From positions 868,001-932,000 of the forward strand of contig PQWQ01000008.1 of assembly GCA_002943765.1 (NCBI GenBank): a stretch of DNA of 64,000 nucleotides. The letters are read 5' to 3'. Under the pieces are notes generated by a model that saw nothing but the letters and a program-made list of their open reading frames with translations, did not search any database and was not told the DNA's origin. The DNA comes from Psoroptes ovis (Eukaryota; Arthropoda; Arachnida; Sarcoptiformes; Psoroptidae). This document shows, in pieces, positions 1-10,188 of this stretch. Position 1 is the stretch's first letter. Every line of letters starts with the position of its first letter. A program made the translations under genes and the position numbers.

Positions 1-24
1 ACAATGGCCAATGAATAATGAAAG

Positions 25-50
25 AAAATGGCCTTCGAGTACAAAGGGTT
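25..50. repeat. Partial family C end at the left edge
   Basis: The stretch around CGAGTACAAAGGGTTG resembles the right end of the GC-rich family C elements. The rest would lie outside the window, so this is a weak call. Confidence 0.3.
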
Positions 51-65
51 GTATGGCTGTAGTTC

Positions 66-92
66 CAAAAAAAAAAAAAAAAAAAAAAAAAA
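66..92. repeat. Poly-A tract
   Basis: Uninterrupted A run of about 26 bases. No retroposon body or target duplication is visible beside it. Confidence 0.9.
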
Positions 93-401
93 TTCTTTGG
101 AAATTTATTCTTTTGATCAAACAAAATAAAAGAAAAATAGAAAAAGAATAATAACTCTTTATTTCCGAAATAAAATGTCCAAAATAATAAAAAAAGAAAA
201 TTAAAAATTATTTGATAGCTTCGATATTATTCTTATTCTTCTTCTTATTCTTCTCATTTCAAAGCTATCAAAGCTATTCAAAGCAGCATCGAGAAATTGA
301 TTCAAGTGCAAAAAGTTAATTGACCAAAAAAAAAAAAAAAGAAAAAATAAAATAGAAAAAATGGAAAAAATCCATAGAATTTCACATTTGAAATTCTCAA
401 A

Positions 402-477
402 AGGTTGTCCGAAAAGTTCCAAATCAGAATCCCTACATATTTCAATGTAAAAATCGTGGAAAACTTTTCGGACAATT
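402..477. mobile_element. Family A hairpin element 1
   Basis: Left arm GGTTGTCCGAAAAGTTCC and right arm GGAAAACTTTTCGGACAA pair over about 14 bp; the interior of roughly 45 bases is not paired. A-type ends match the other 36 copies in this window. Confidence 0.8.
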
Positions 478-1731
478 TTTATTTTATTTATTTCAAATAA
501 TAATAATAATTCTTTCAATATTTTTTTTTTTTTTTTGGTGATCAGTTGAAAATATTGTTACACACAGAGAGAATATAATATAATTCTTCACATTGTTTTG
601 TATTGTTTTGTTGTTGTTGTTGTTGTTCCATTTCACATTATTTCCAAATAATTGCATTTACTCGAATTATTTTCATTCGAAACTAAATCATATTGGGGTG
701 TGTCTGCATGTGTGTGTGTCAATGTGTTTGTTTGTGTTGGTTGTTGTGTACAATACACATTAACAGTGCTTCAAAATGAAACTAGAAATAAGCCAAAGGC
801 ATTGGGTCCATATTTTGGATACACAATTTGAAAGCATCCGAATTTGAAAAACTTTGAATATTTGTATTCTTCTTATTCTTTTATTATTCAGAATTTCATT
901 TCTGAAACGAAACAAACAAAAGAATTCCAGACAATAAAACGAATAATAATTGTAATGTAAAAACTTTTTAATTTACAGAATTATAGCTGAAGGCTATAGA
1001 ATTGTTTGTTTCAATTCTTTTGTTGTTTGTAAATAATCAAAATAATCAAAATAATTGATGAAAATACAGTGATACTTCGATTTTACGATTGAAAATATAT
1101 CAGTGATTTTGCTACAGGATTTGCAGGCTGTAAAATCATTTGATGATCATTTTTTATGATTTTCGAATGGAGAATTTTGTGAATTATATTGATTCTATGA
1201 CAGTTTGATTCTTTTGAAAGCTTATGTTGACCAATTTAATGAATAAATAATGTATGACAAGTGAAAACGAAGTATGACTGTAGTATTCAAGAAAATAAGA
1301 AATTGATTTATCTTTATTTTAATTGCAATGTCCACTTAGTTATTTTCCTAAATATCCAAGAAAAATTGCTAGAAAATAGACTCACTGAACTTTTCAGGCA
1401 ATTATTTCCAGCGAAATTCTGTGGAAATTGCAAAAAATTGGCAAAATAAATCTACTTGGACGGAAAGTAATCAATTATTCTATCATTCAAAATCAATGAT
1501 CAAATAATTGATTACTTTTCATACCAATTAAATGAAGAATAAATATATTCCAAATATAAAGAATTATCAAACTCAAAAATCGATGCAAATGGATGAATGG
1601 AAAATAATATAAATGAATAAATGAATTGCTTCACTATCGAATAGAATAGATATTGCCCCATTATTATTGAAACAGAATAGAATGTCTATGAACAGCAACA
1701 ACAACAACAATAAAATAGAATGGAATTACAT
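478..1731. other. Gene-free AT-rich stretch
   Basis: No credible reading frame. Holds a GTT run near 610 and a TG-rich patch near 700-745; otherwise nothing recognisable. Confidence 0.6.
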
Positions 1732-1807
1732 TTAGGCTGTCCGAAAAGTTTTTGAGGGTAAAATCATTGCTGTCTATGGGATTCTGGTTTGGAACTTTTC
1801 GGACAAC
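1732..1807. mobile_element. Family A hairpin element 2
   Basis: Starts TTAGGCTGTCCGAAAAGTTT and ends GGAACTTTTCGGACAACT. One arm change (GCTG for GTTG); interior unpaired. Confidence 0.8.
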
Positions 1808-2121
1808 TTTTTTTTTCCAAAAAGAAAATTGCTAAAAATATAATCATTGTTTGAGAATATAGAAATATAAATATAAATACATTGTGATAATAATAGTCAT
1901 AATAATAATAAGGAATAAATGGCCAAAAAAAGAAAAAATTCAAAAGAATTAATGGCCAGAATTTTTTCAGTATTTTTGGGCTGATTGTAACAAAATGTAT
2001 AAAATCAAAGAATCATAGATGATGCTCGCATGCTAATAATGATAATAACGATAATAATAATAAGAGTAATAAGATTCAAAAGACCAAAAAAGACCCAAAA
2101 GATGCTGGGACACATATAATA

Positions 2122-2200
2122 TTAGGTTGTCCGAAAAGTTCATCTCGCTTAATCGAATAGAGTTGCGAGATGAAAATTGGCCAAAACTTTCCGGACAACT
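2122..2200. mobile_element. Family A hairpin element 3 (asymmetric-centre subfamily)
   Basis: Starts TTAGGTTGTCCGAAAAGTTC, ends ACTTTCCGGACAACT. The centre (GAGTTGCGAGATGAAAAT) aligns with the element at 47420 and, in reverse, with that at 46819, showing descent from one founder. Confidence 0.85.
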
Positions 2201-2473
2201 AGATAATAATATGAACAATAATAATAATAAAAATCAAACGAAATTTTCCATAGAAAATCAAAATGAATTTTTCGCTTAAAAAGAAAAAAAAAATCAAATG
2301 AATTTCAAAGAAAGTAAAAATATAAATGGATGATTATGGATGATGATGAAAATGTATAATCATCATCATTTACAAAGTGAACACATGCATTTATATGTAT
2401 GTGTAATACTTATAAATGTATAATAAATGCATGTAATTGCAATTTATATATGCATTGAGCTTGATTTTAAAAA

Positions 2474-2549
2474 AAGTTGTCCGAAAAGTTCCACATCAAT
2501 GTTGCATAGACATTCAACGGTGAATGACGCTGGAACTTTTCGGACAGGC
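2474..2549. mobile_element. Family A hairpin element 4
   Basis: Arms AGTTGTCCGAAAAGTTCCA and TGGAACTTTTCGGACAG pair over 17 bp; the centre CATCAATGTTGCATAGACAT is unrelated to most other copies. Confidence 0.8.
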
Positions 2550-3301
2550 CAATCTTTGATATATTTCATATATGAATAGAGTCAAATATTAAATAGTATT
2601 GATTTTTTATTATTACTGACATTTATTTTGATTTTTTTTTACAAAATTTTAATTTCATGTTGTCATTCGATCATCATCATCATCATCATCAACAAAAGTA
2701 TTCCATTATCAACAAGAATAGAATGATTTCATTCAGAATAATTTCTGTCAATTTTGATTTTCAAAGCTTTTTTTTGGGTTGGAATTTTCGAAATTTTCGA
2801 TTCTTGATTTTTTTTTTGACATTTTCTTGTTTCGTTTTCGTTGAAGAAATGCATTATACGATTGATGTTCGTATATATGGACACATATACATGTGCTCAT
2901 CATGCACCAACATCATCATGATGATCGGGTAAAATATATGTGAATTTGTTCAATGTATTCATGCGATATATATTTATGGATCAATCAAAATGAATCAAAC
3001 AAATCAATGAATTAATTAAATGAATTATCTGAATTGAATATCTTGATTTGATCGTTGAATTATCATCGACGAAAAAATTAAATTAAATTAAATCTTCAAA
3101 ATCAAAAAGATAATGATAATTGAACATTGTCAATGTACATATCACATGTAAGAATCGAATCAAATCAAATTAAATCGAATTGAATTATTTTGGATCGAAA
3201 TCCGAAATCACAAATCACCAATCAGAACCACGCCATCACCAATCAGCATCAACCATCATCAACCATCAACCGAAAAAAGCTTTTATCAATCAAATTATCG
3301 A

Positions 3302-3472
3302 ATGAATACCAGCTCCAGCTACACTACCGCCACCACCACCATCAACACAACCCCTCCACTACCAACCACTAACATTACCCAGCACTGCCACCCCCACCTC
3401 CCACTACTACCGCCACCACCATCACAACCACCAAACAACAAAATCAATCGAAAAACATTAAATGCAAAATAA
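3302..3472 (+). other. Possible small Thr/Pro-rich exon, uncertain
   Basis: An ATG frame of 56 codons plus TAA uses ACC, CCA and CCG codons and encodes a Thr-rich then Pro-rich peptide (…LPLLPPPPSQPP…). The strand asymmetry of the C-rich block gives open frames by composition alone, so coding is only one reading. No splice partners or homologous domain are visible. Confidence 0.2.
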
Positions 3473-4290
3473 ATAATGATGATGATAATATATTTACAAA
3501 TGATAATAATAATCATTATGATTGTCATCATCATCATCATAATCATTATTGATAATGATTATTATTATTATTATTATCATTAATGATTATTACCATTTTT
3601 ACAATTATTATTATTCATCAAATCAACGGCAAAATACGAAGACGTAAAATCAAATCAACATGAATACATATCGAACAACGAACAACAAACGACATCGCTA
3701 TTAACCATCCATATGCTTTGAATCATCGACATCATCGTCATCATGACGATAATGACAATGGTAATGGCGATGATGGGAATGGTGAATGTTGAATGGGTAT
3801 GGCCAAGATGGTGATGATGGGACCAGCAGCAGAAGCATGGGTAGCAATGAAACAGCAGAAGCAACGATATCATTGATTTAATACACAACGATGATGTTAT
3901 CGAATGCTGCTTCGGCTGCTGCTGCTGACAATGATAATCATGTAATGATTATGACAATCATCAAAATCATAATCATCATGATCATAATAATCAAAAATAA
4001 TGGTAATGATTATAATTAAATGATGATGATGATGATGACAATGATGACAACGTCATCAACAAACGAAAAAACTTTGACAAATATTTTTAATGATTATGAT
4101 CATAGAAATAATCAAAGGAAAAATGATATAAATAACCATGATTTGCTGATGATTTGCTGTTGTTGCTGCTGCTGCCACTACTGCTGCCATAACCATCACC
4201 AATGATCATGATAATCATCATCATTATTTATTGATGAATATTTATTTCGTTTGATAATTTAATTTATTCAGTAAATGATAATATCATCAT

Positions 4291-4313
4291 TGTGTGTGTG
4301 TGTGTGTGTGTGT
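4291..4313. repeat. (TG)n microsatellite
   Basis: About eleven TG units in a row. Confidence 0.9.
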
Positions 4314-5445
4314 AAATGTGAATCATCGTATGTAATAATGTGTATGGAAAAGTTTTGGTCGATGTTTAGCTGCAGCTAAAATACAATGGCCATTTGAAGA
4401 ATATTGAATGGAATGATATAAATGAAATTGGCATAAACTTTTTCTGTGGACAACCCCGAAAATACAAAGATAATAATCATGAATCATGATGATCTGATGA
4501 TGATAATGATGTGCCATTGAAATTGTGCACTGTGATTTGTATGGGCTTCTTGGTACTGGTGGTGATGGTTGATCGCTTCTGGCATAACAGAATAAATGTG
4601 TGAACCCATAAACATTAACTTATGTTGATTTCAATGTAATTAGTTTGATGTTAATTAATCGCTGATTAACGTTGAAGAATTCAGGCCTTGGTACATAAAG
4701 TATTTTGTTGAATTCGGTCGATTTCCCGTTTTGATTATCGCAATATTCTTGAATGACAAGAATTCGTTCAAAACTAGCCTTGGAAATCACTTTCAAGGAA
4801 CAAATAAGACTTTCAAACACTTCAACAAAAACAAAAAAAAAGAATCCAAAATAAGAATCTTTGCTCAATTATTATTCACAAAGAATCTTTGAAATCTTTG
4901 ATTCTTAGAATCCAAATTGAATATAAGAATTCAGAGAATTCAATCCAATTTTGTTTTTGTTTCTTACGAAAAAAAAAAATCTACGAGAATCAAAGAATCA
5001 AGGAATTCAATCTAGAATCTCTGGCGAGAGAATCTTTTGGAGAGATGAACATGAAACAATCCTGAAACAACAAAAACAAATAAATGAAAATCGAAGAATT
5101 TGAAGAATCTTAAGATTTGAACCTAATAAAATACAAGAATCTAACGACAAGAATCGTGAAGAATTTGAGCAAAATACATTGGAATAATTTTGTGAAACAA
5201 TGTTTCATAAGAGATTGGACCCAATGTTTTTTTTTATTTTCGAGCCACATAATAAGTTGCCCAAACAACAAATAATAACAAACAATTATGAACGATGCAC
5301 ATTGTTACGCAAACAAAATGTGAAAAAATTATTCACAAATTCAATAAAAAAAACAATTGTACATTGTACACATTCACTTGGAAATTTGTACAATTCTAAA
5401 TTGTGCAAATTAAATTTTGCAAATTTTTGCCATTTTTTTTCTATT

Positions 5446-5520
5446 GGATTGTCCGAAAAGTTCCAGTGTCATTTTCCATTGATTTTCAATGAGAAACGAC
5501 ACTGGAACTTTTCGGACACT
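5446..5520. mobile_element. Family A hairpin element 5, unusually well paired
   Basis: The arms GTCCGAAAAGTTCCAGTGTC and GACACTGGAACTTTTCGGAC are perfectly complementary for 20 bp and pair imperfectly for about 11 more. The inner arm (CCAGTGTC) differs from the usual CTTGCCGA, so pairing has been kept while sequence changed. Confidence 0.85.
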
Positions 5521-5713
5521 TCAATCGCATTTTTGATTCTTTCATTCTTTTTTTCCCGAAATTATATTCATTCAATAATCACATTATTTTCTCTTTGCGA
5601 GTGTTTAATATTATTATTATTATTATCATAAAACAACATATGTAACATATGAAGAATTATTATTTTTTCTATTTTAATTTTATTCGTATTTCAATTGTAA
5701 ATAATTCGTTTTC

Positions 5714-5803
5714 GGTGTTCGAAAAGTTAGTTCGAATGGGAATTCATTGAAATTTAATGGGGAATGTATGGCAAAAATCCGGCAAAACTTTTCGGCAAAG
5801 CCC
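5714..5803. mobile_element. Family A hairpin element 6, degenerate
   Basis: Left arm GGTGTTCGAAAAGTTAG has lost one C; right arm CGGCAAAACTTTTCGGCAAAGCC has GGCA for GGACA. Confidence 0.65.
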
Positions 5804-5929
5804 CAAATAATAATTTGACATTTTTTCTCTTGATTCTTTCATTTATTTTTTTTTCTGTTGAATAATTATTGTTCCGAAAAAAAAATAAAATGAAAATGAC
5901 AAATTCACAACTAGAATTATATTAGCTTG

Positions 5930-6004
5930 TCCGATAAGTTCTTGCCGATTTTCTCATCATTTCCTATGATATAATCGGCAAAAACTTTTCGGACAACCCA
6001 ATAG
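5930..6004. mobile_element. Family A hairpin element 7, near consensus
   Basis: TTAGCTTGTCCGATAAGTTC followed by TTGCCGATTTT pairs with AATCGGCAAAAACTTTTCGG and then ACAACCCAA; TA lies on both sides. It carries GATAAGTT, intermediate between families A and B. Confidence 0.85.
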
Positions 6005-6517
6005 AATTTGCAATTTTTTTTTCATGTGAAGCATTGTTATTTTTATCATTTTCATTATTATTTCTATGATTATTATGGTGATTATTATTATTATTCAAAA
6101 ATTATGAATGAGTAAAATTTTGATTTAATTTAATTTGATTTGTTTTGATTCAATTCAATTCAACAACAAAAAACAAACATAAACAATTCAAGAATATTTA
6201 ATCAAATTTCATTTTCATAATTTTCAAATGTTTTTCCCGAATAATTCAATCAGAAGCAGAACAATTCATGAGTGAATTCATTCATATTCACTGAAAATTG
6301 TTTAACTGGATTCAATTTGACTTGATTCATCAGTTAATTAATCAATTTTGACTTGATTAATCAGTTAATTAATTGCTTAAGTCAATTATTTAATTTCAAT
6401 TAAATAATTTTAAATTGAATAATTTCAAATTGAATAATGTTTATTATTTTAGATTAATTAATATTTATTTGATTATTAATATTTATCAAAATAATATAGG
6501 AAATTGCTGAATTATTA
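6005..6517. other. Gene-free AT-rich stretch upstream of the Asn-rich gene
   Basis: Contains two direct copies (period 31) of TTGACTTGATT-ATCAGTTAATTAAT at 6317-6374. AATAATATAG at about 6490-6500 could be a splice acceptor in a 5' UTR just before the ATG. Confidence 0.5.
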
Positions 6518-7748
6518 ATGAATACAGAAAATAAACATTCCAAGACAATCTTATTGATGGATCATGGTGATACTTGTATCAATGATTTTGGTCATTCAAA
6601 TCTTCATAATAACAATAATGATAATGAAGATGAACAAATAATACCAAAACAAACAACAACAATGGATACATTTAATAATGAATCAAAAACAAAATTGAAT
6701 AATAATAATGAATTATTAATAAACCATAATTACAATTATAATAATAATTATAATAAATCAATTTCATTCAATGAAAAACAAATATCATCATTATCATCAT
6801 CAATATTGAATTTTAAATCAAATATAAATAATGATAATAATAATAATGATTATAATGGTAAATGTTTATCATTGATTAACGATTATAATGATGATAATAA
6901 TCATCATCATTATAATCATTATTATGATGATGATTATCATAATGATAATCATATTGATATTATTAATGATGATTACGACCATGATGATGATGATGATGAT
7001 CGTGGTACCATTATTGATCATGATAATGATAATAATAAATCATTATTAATCAATAATAATGGAAATGATATTGTATCGGATCGTGAAGTAGCAGCGAACA
7101 AGGCAGTAGTAAATATGATTAAAATTAATGATAATCAAATCAATAATGATTATTATGGAAATGATAATAATGGAATTGATTATATTGATTTAAATTATAA
7201 TCAATCATCATCATCATCATCACGATTATCAATAAATTCATATTATGATTTATTGAGATTAACCGAATTATCTTCGAATTATTTGAATCAAAATGATAAT
7301 GGTGATTTGTCCGTTTATTTTGCCGATGATTTCAATAATCATGGTAATCAAGGCAACCCAGGGCAATATTTTAATGCAAATTCAACTCAAAATCAGCTGA
7401 AATTGATCGAAAGATCCATCAGCAACGATCAGGATGATGATCGACCCCATGATTTGCTGGTCAAAAATGATCGCCGATTGAAGCTATACCAGCCGCTGAA
7501 GCTAGATGAATGGTATGTGGATCTGAATTGCTTTAAAGGATTTAAATTAATTAATTTCGATTAATTATCATTGAATTAGGAATTCAAAAATCATAAATAA
7601 ATTTAAATATGAACAAAGATATTTCAATGATTCACCCGTTGTGAATACTAATCAAAATTTTCAACTGAAACCAAGTTATCAATCAGCATTTTTGCCTGTA
7701 CTATCGAGCGGTGGTCAACATCGGCAATTGGTACGGACATCGAATTGA
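6518..7748 (+). CDS. Asn/Asp-rich protein of unknown function, two exons
   Basis: I do not recognise the family. Exon 1 runs 6518-7512 and exon 2 7580-7748; the 67-nt GT-AG intron (7513-7579) splits a Trp codon and the joined frame gives 387 aa. The first 240 residues are low complexity (runs of N, D, H, S; an acidic DHDDDDDD stretch), typical of extended disordered regions in this kind of genome. From about residue 260 the composition becomes ordinary (…LKLIERSISNDQ…, …DRRLKLYQPLKLDEW…) and continues so after the intron (…SAFLPVLSSGGQHRQLVRTS…). No signal peptide, membrane segment or catalytic motif is visible. The ATG is the first in frame. The stop TGA at 7746 is followed by 47 further codons in the same frame (see the next entry), so the real C-terminus is uncertain. 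An upstream non-coding exon is possible. Confidence 0.6.
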
Positions 7749-7892
7749 TCATTTCGGAGCCCATTGGTCATGTATAAGTCGTGCGAGCCGTACTCACATA
7801 CTCACAACGGCACCAGCCGCAACAACAATGGCCAAGCAGAACAAACTAAGTCAAAGGCCGCAGTCTCTTTGGACCATCTACCAGTGACATGA
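7749..7892 (+). other. In-frame open extension after the TGA of the Asn-rich gene
   Basis: The frame of exon 2 stays open for 47 codons after TGA 7746-7748 until TGA 7890-7892, with a peptide-like, higher-GC sequence (…SFRSPLVMYKSCEPYSHTHN…). It could be reached by stop readthrough, by a phase-0 mini-intron starting at the GTACGG at 7731 and ending at AG 7778 (48 nt) or AG 7787 (57 nt), or it may be decayed coding sequence. Neither acceptor has a good pyrimidine tract. Confidence 0.35.
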
Positions 7893-8008
7893 TCATGGAA
7901 GGTCCTAAGATGATCTTATGAACACGACAACGAAAACAATCAATGGTTTTCAATCAAACACTGATAATTGATTAATTAATTTTTTTGATACCCATGTATT
8001 ATACATGT

Positions 8009-8072
8009 TTAACCCTTTGCGCTTTCTTTCCTTCGACAAGCACACATTACCAAAAGGGTTGTAAAGGGTTAA
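8009..8072. mobile_element. 64-bp TTAA-bounded mini-element (piggyBac-like)
   Basis: TTAA-CCCTTTGCGC at the left and GTAAAGGG-TTAA at the right. TTAA target duplication and CCC/GGG termini are the hallmark of piggyBac elements; only about 6 bp of the ends are clearly inverted, so decay or chance remains possible. Confidence 0.5.
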
Positions 8073-8256
8073 ACCTTTTTTTTTTTTGGCTTTTTTTTTC
8101 TTTGGATGAAAATAGTGATATTTAGTCAATTGCTTTCTCTTTCTTCTCACATTCCTCTAAAAATAAATAAAATTGTCAATTACTTTGTTAATTAATCAGC
8201 CGTAATTAATCAAATGATTAATTGATCAAATAATAAATGATTCTTGGCGAATTACT

Positions 8257-9662
8257 GCTTTAGTAAGGTGACCAACTATTTTTTGTTCAGAAAAAGTACA
8301 CTTTGTATTATACTTGAAATATAAAAAGCAAAAAAAAAAAAAACAAAAAACAAAATACAAAATATATTAATATTTGTGTAATATTAATATTAATATTTAA
8401 TAATAATAATAATGATGATAATAATACAGAATTTAAAATAAAAATTATTCATTGCTATTATACCGATGTACCCGTTCGATGGTATTTTTCGACTGAATGT
8501 ATTTTTTTTTTTTTTTGCGATTGTCTCATTTTTTTCTAACAATTCAGCGATGTCAATGCAATTTTTATCATTCATATTATACTTCACAGTCATTATTGCA
8601 TTTAAATTGCTGACTTGAAATTGAGATTTTTCATAGGTCCAAAAATCATTGACCATAGAAAAGAATCTTTCGATGCATGCATTGGTTCCGGGCAAAAACA
8701 TCGAAATTTCTATGATTATTTTCAAATATTTCAACGAAAGATGTTCTTTTTGGAAATGTTGAAAAATGGGTCCTTTACTGTGAGATAAGGAAATTCTCTC
8801 TTAAGGTTGTCATTAAATTTATTTTTCCTTCTCTTATCGTCAGACATATTGACCTATCAATCAATGACATATTTAGAAAGAGTGAAAATGAATCCTTGAT
8901 ATAGAAACTTACAAATTACAAATTTCAATTATATTATTTTTTCGACGAATTGAATGATAAATCAAGATGAGAATAATTTTAAATTTCAAAAATCGTAGAA
9001 TAATACAAAATCAAAATAACAACAAATTAATCATTAACTATTTGAAATTCAATCATATTATTGAAACTTACATAGAACAATTATCAATTTTTTCAATCTT
9101 ATTATGAATTATTTTAAATATTTACATATGAGAACAATGGAAAAAACACTTTTTCGCAATTCATAAATAACTTAGCTGTTTTCGAAATCGAAATTTCAAA
9201 AATTTTTCGATATAAAAAGTCATGTCAAGAGATGTCGTTTTTTAATTTTGGAATAGTAATAATGCCCGATTCAGATTCGGGATAAGCAAGATATCATTTG
9301 AAAAACGAATATATTTGAGACTTATCTGACACCGACACAAAAGCTGCTTTTTAGTAAGAAAATTCCTATTCAACTTTTTTTTTAAATGCTACGCACGCGT
9401 TAAGATTGCTGAAAATACTTTACAAGTGTGCGCGCGAAATTCGAATCACTGTCATAGTAAATTTGAATTAAATTAAAATTCAAAATTCAAATTTTAATTA
9501 ATGAAATTAAAATAAAATAAACTAGAATATGTTTTTGAAATTCAAATGAGTACAAATTTTGAAAATAAGTACTTTTTAAGTACAGGATTCAAATTGAGTA
9601 CAGCTCGCCCAAAATGAGTACAGTACTCATAAAATAAGTACGGTTGGTCACCTTAGCTTTAG
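8257..9662. mobile_element. hAT transposon, non-autonomous deletion derivative
   Basis: Inverted termini TAAGGTGACCAAC (8264) and GTTGGTCACCTTA (ending 9655) are directly flanked by the 7-bp duplication GCTTTAG at 8257-8263 and 9656-9662. hAT elements make 7-8 bp duplications and often have (T)AAGGTGACC-like ends. The element is about 1.39 kb, too short for a full transposase, and holds the remains of one on the minus strand at 8390-8847. Sub-terminal AGTAC words recur near both ends (for example GAGTACAGTACTCAT at the right), possibly transposase-binding repeats. The exact duplication suggests a fairly recent insertion. Confidence 0.9.
8390..8847 (-). pseudogene. hAT transposase remnant, internally deleted and frameshifted
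   Basis: Two pieces are visible. The first, from the ATG at 8847 to about 8755, encodes a basic N-terminus ending …KREFPYLTVKDPFF. The second, about 8390-8795 in another frame, carries the C-terminal dimerisation region typical of hAT transposases: GTNACIERFFSMVNDFWTYE followed by …NLNAIMTVKYN. In intact relatives, several hundred residues with the catalytic D, D and E lie between such ends; here they are missing, so the copy cannot be active. The second piece ends at the stop near 8390. Confidence 0.85.
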
Positions 9663-10032
9663 AGGGTCAAAGAATTAATGACTTACGACGTACAGCCTTC
9701 AAACTCACACACACGCACCGGAATCACAGCATCAATTATGTCATTACCGGAAGGATGCTTATGATGATAAAAAATTCAAAAATTTTTCGATTGGTTGCAT
9801 TTTCCGGCCTAAAATTTTCCGACCCAATGAATTTTGAATAAATTCTATTTTTTAGTGAAAATAAAATAAAATTTCGTAATCCACAATCGCTCATGACAAT
9901 TTTTGTTGCTGTTGTTATCTTTTCTTGTCAACAGATGGCAGCATGGAATTCATTTTAAAATTCTATTAACTTGACTTCCCACCGGCAGATGGCAGCGCCT
10001 ATATTGTGGCGCGAAAATTTGAATCTAATATT
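9663..10032. promoter_or_regulatory. Gene-free stretch with two CAGATGGCAGC motifs
   Basis: CAGATGGCAGC occurs in the same orientation at 9932-9942 and 9986-9996, the second extended to CAGATGGCAGCGCC. This resembles the arthropod CTCF core (AGATGGCGC-like). A TTTTCGCGCC (on the minus strand) follows at 10007-10016. Binding is inference only. Confidence 0.35.
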
Positions 10033-10188
10033 TTAACCCATAAAACTCGAGCGGTGAGCATAGCTCACCATAAGATGTAATGCAGCAACTCGATAGGCGC
10101 CTCTCAGTCACTATTTTAACATGAGTGTGAAAAATTGTCGAGCTGCTGGCTCGCTTGCGCTGTAAATGCTTCGAGTTCTAAGGGTTAA
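10033..10188. mobile_element. TTAA-bounded MITE, piggyBac-like (family C relative)
   Basis: TTAA-CCCATAAAACTCGAGC at the left and GCTTCGAGTTCTAAGGG-TTAA at the right form inverted ends of about 16 bp with three mismatches, and the TTAA is duplicated. The interior contains GATAGGCGCC and GGTGAGCATAGCTCACC, a short perfect palindrome. No coding. Confidence 0.75.

Larger units (their letters stand above)
2550..5445. other. Gene-free stretch rich in trinucleotide and AGAAT repeats
   Basis: CAT/GAT runs dominate 2660-2690 and 3480-4210, a C-rich (CCA)n-like block lies at 3320-3430, and AGAATC/GATTCTT words recur from about 4850 to 5175. I see no gene with consistent frame, although 3302-3472 gives a 56-codon frame (Thr/Pro-rich) that could be an exon of something I do not recognise. 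Confidence 0.5.

Noticed and set aside
6518..7564. Dictyostelium-like origin suggested by Asn runs
   Set aside because: GALNT with lectin domain, intron style and transposon types indicate an animal; N-runs also occur in AT-rich arthropod genomes.
7746..7748. TGA as a selenocysteine codon
   Set aside because: No selenoprotein family fits, and I see no SECIS-like element that I could support.
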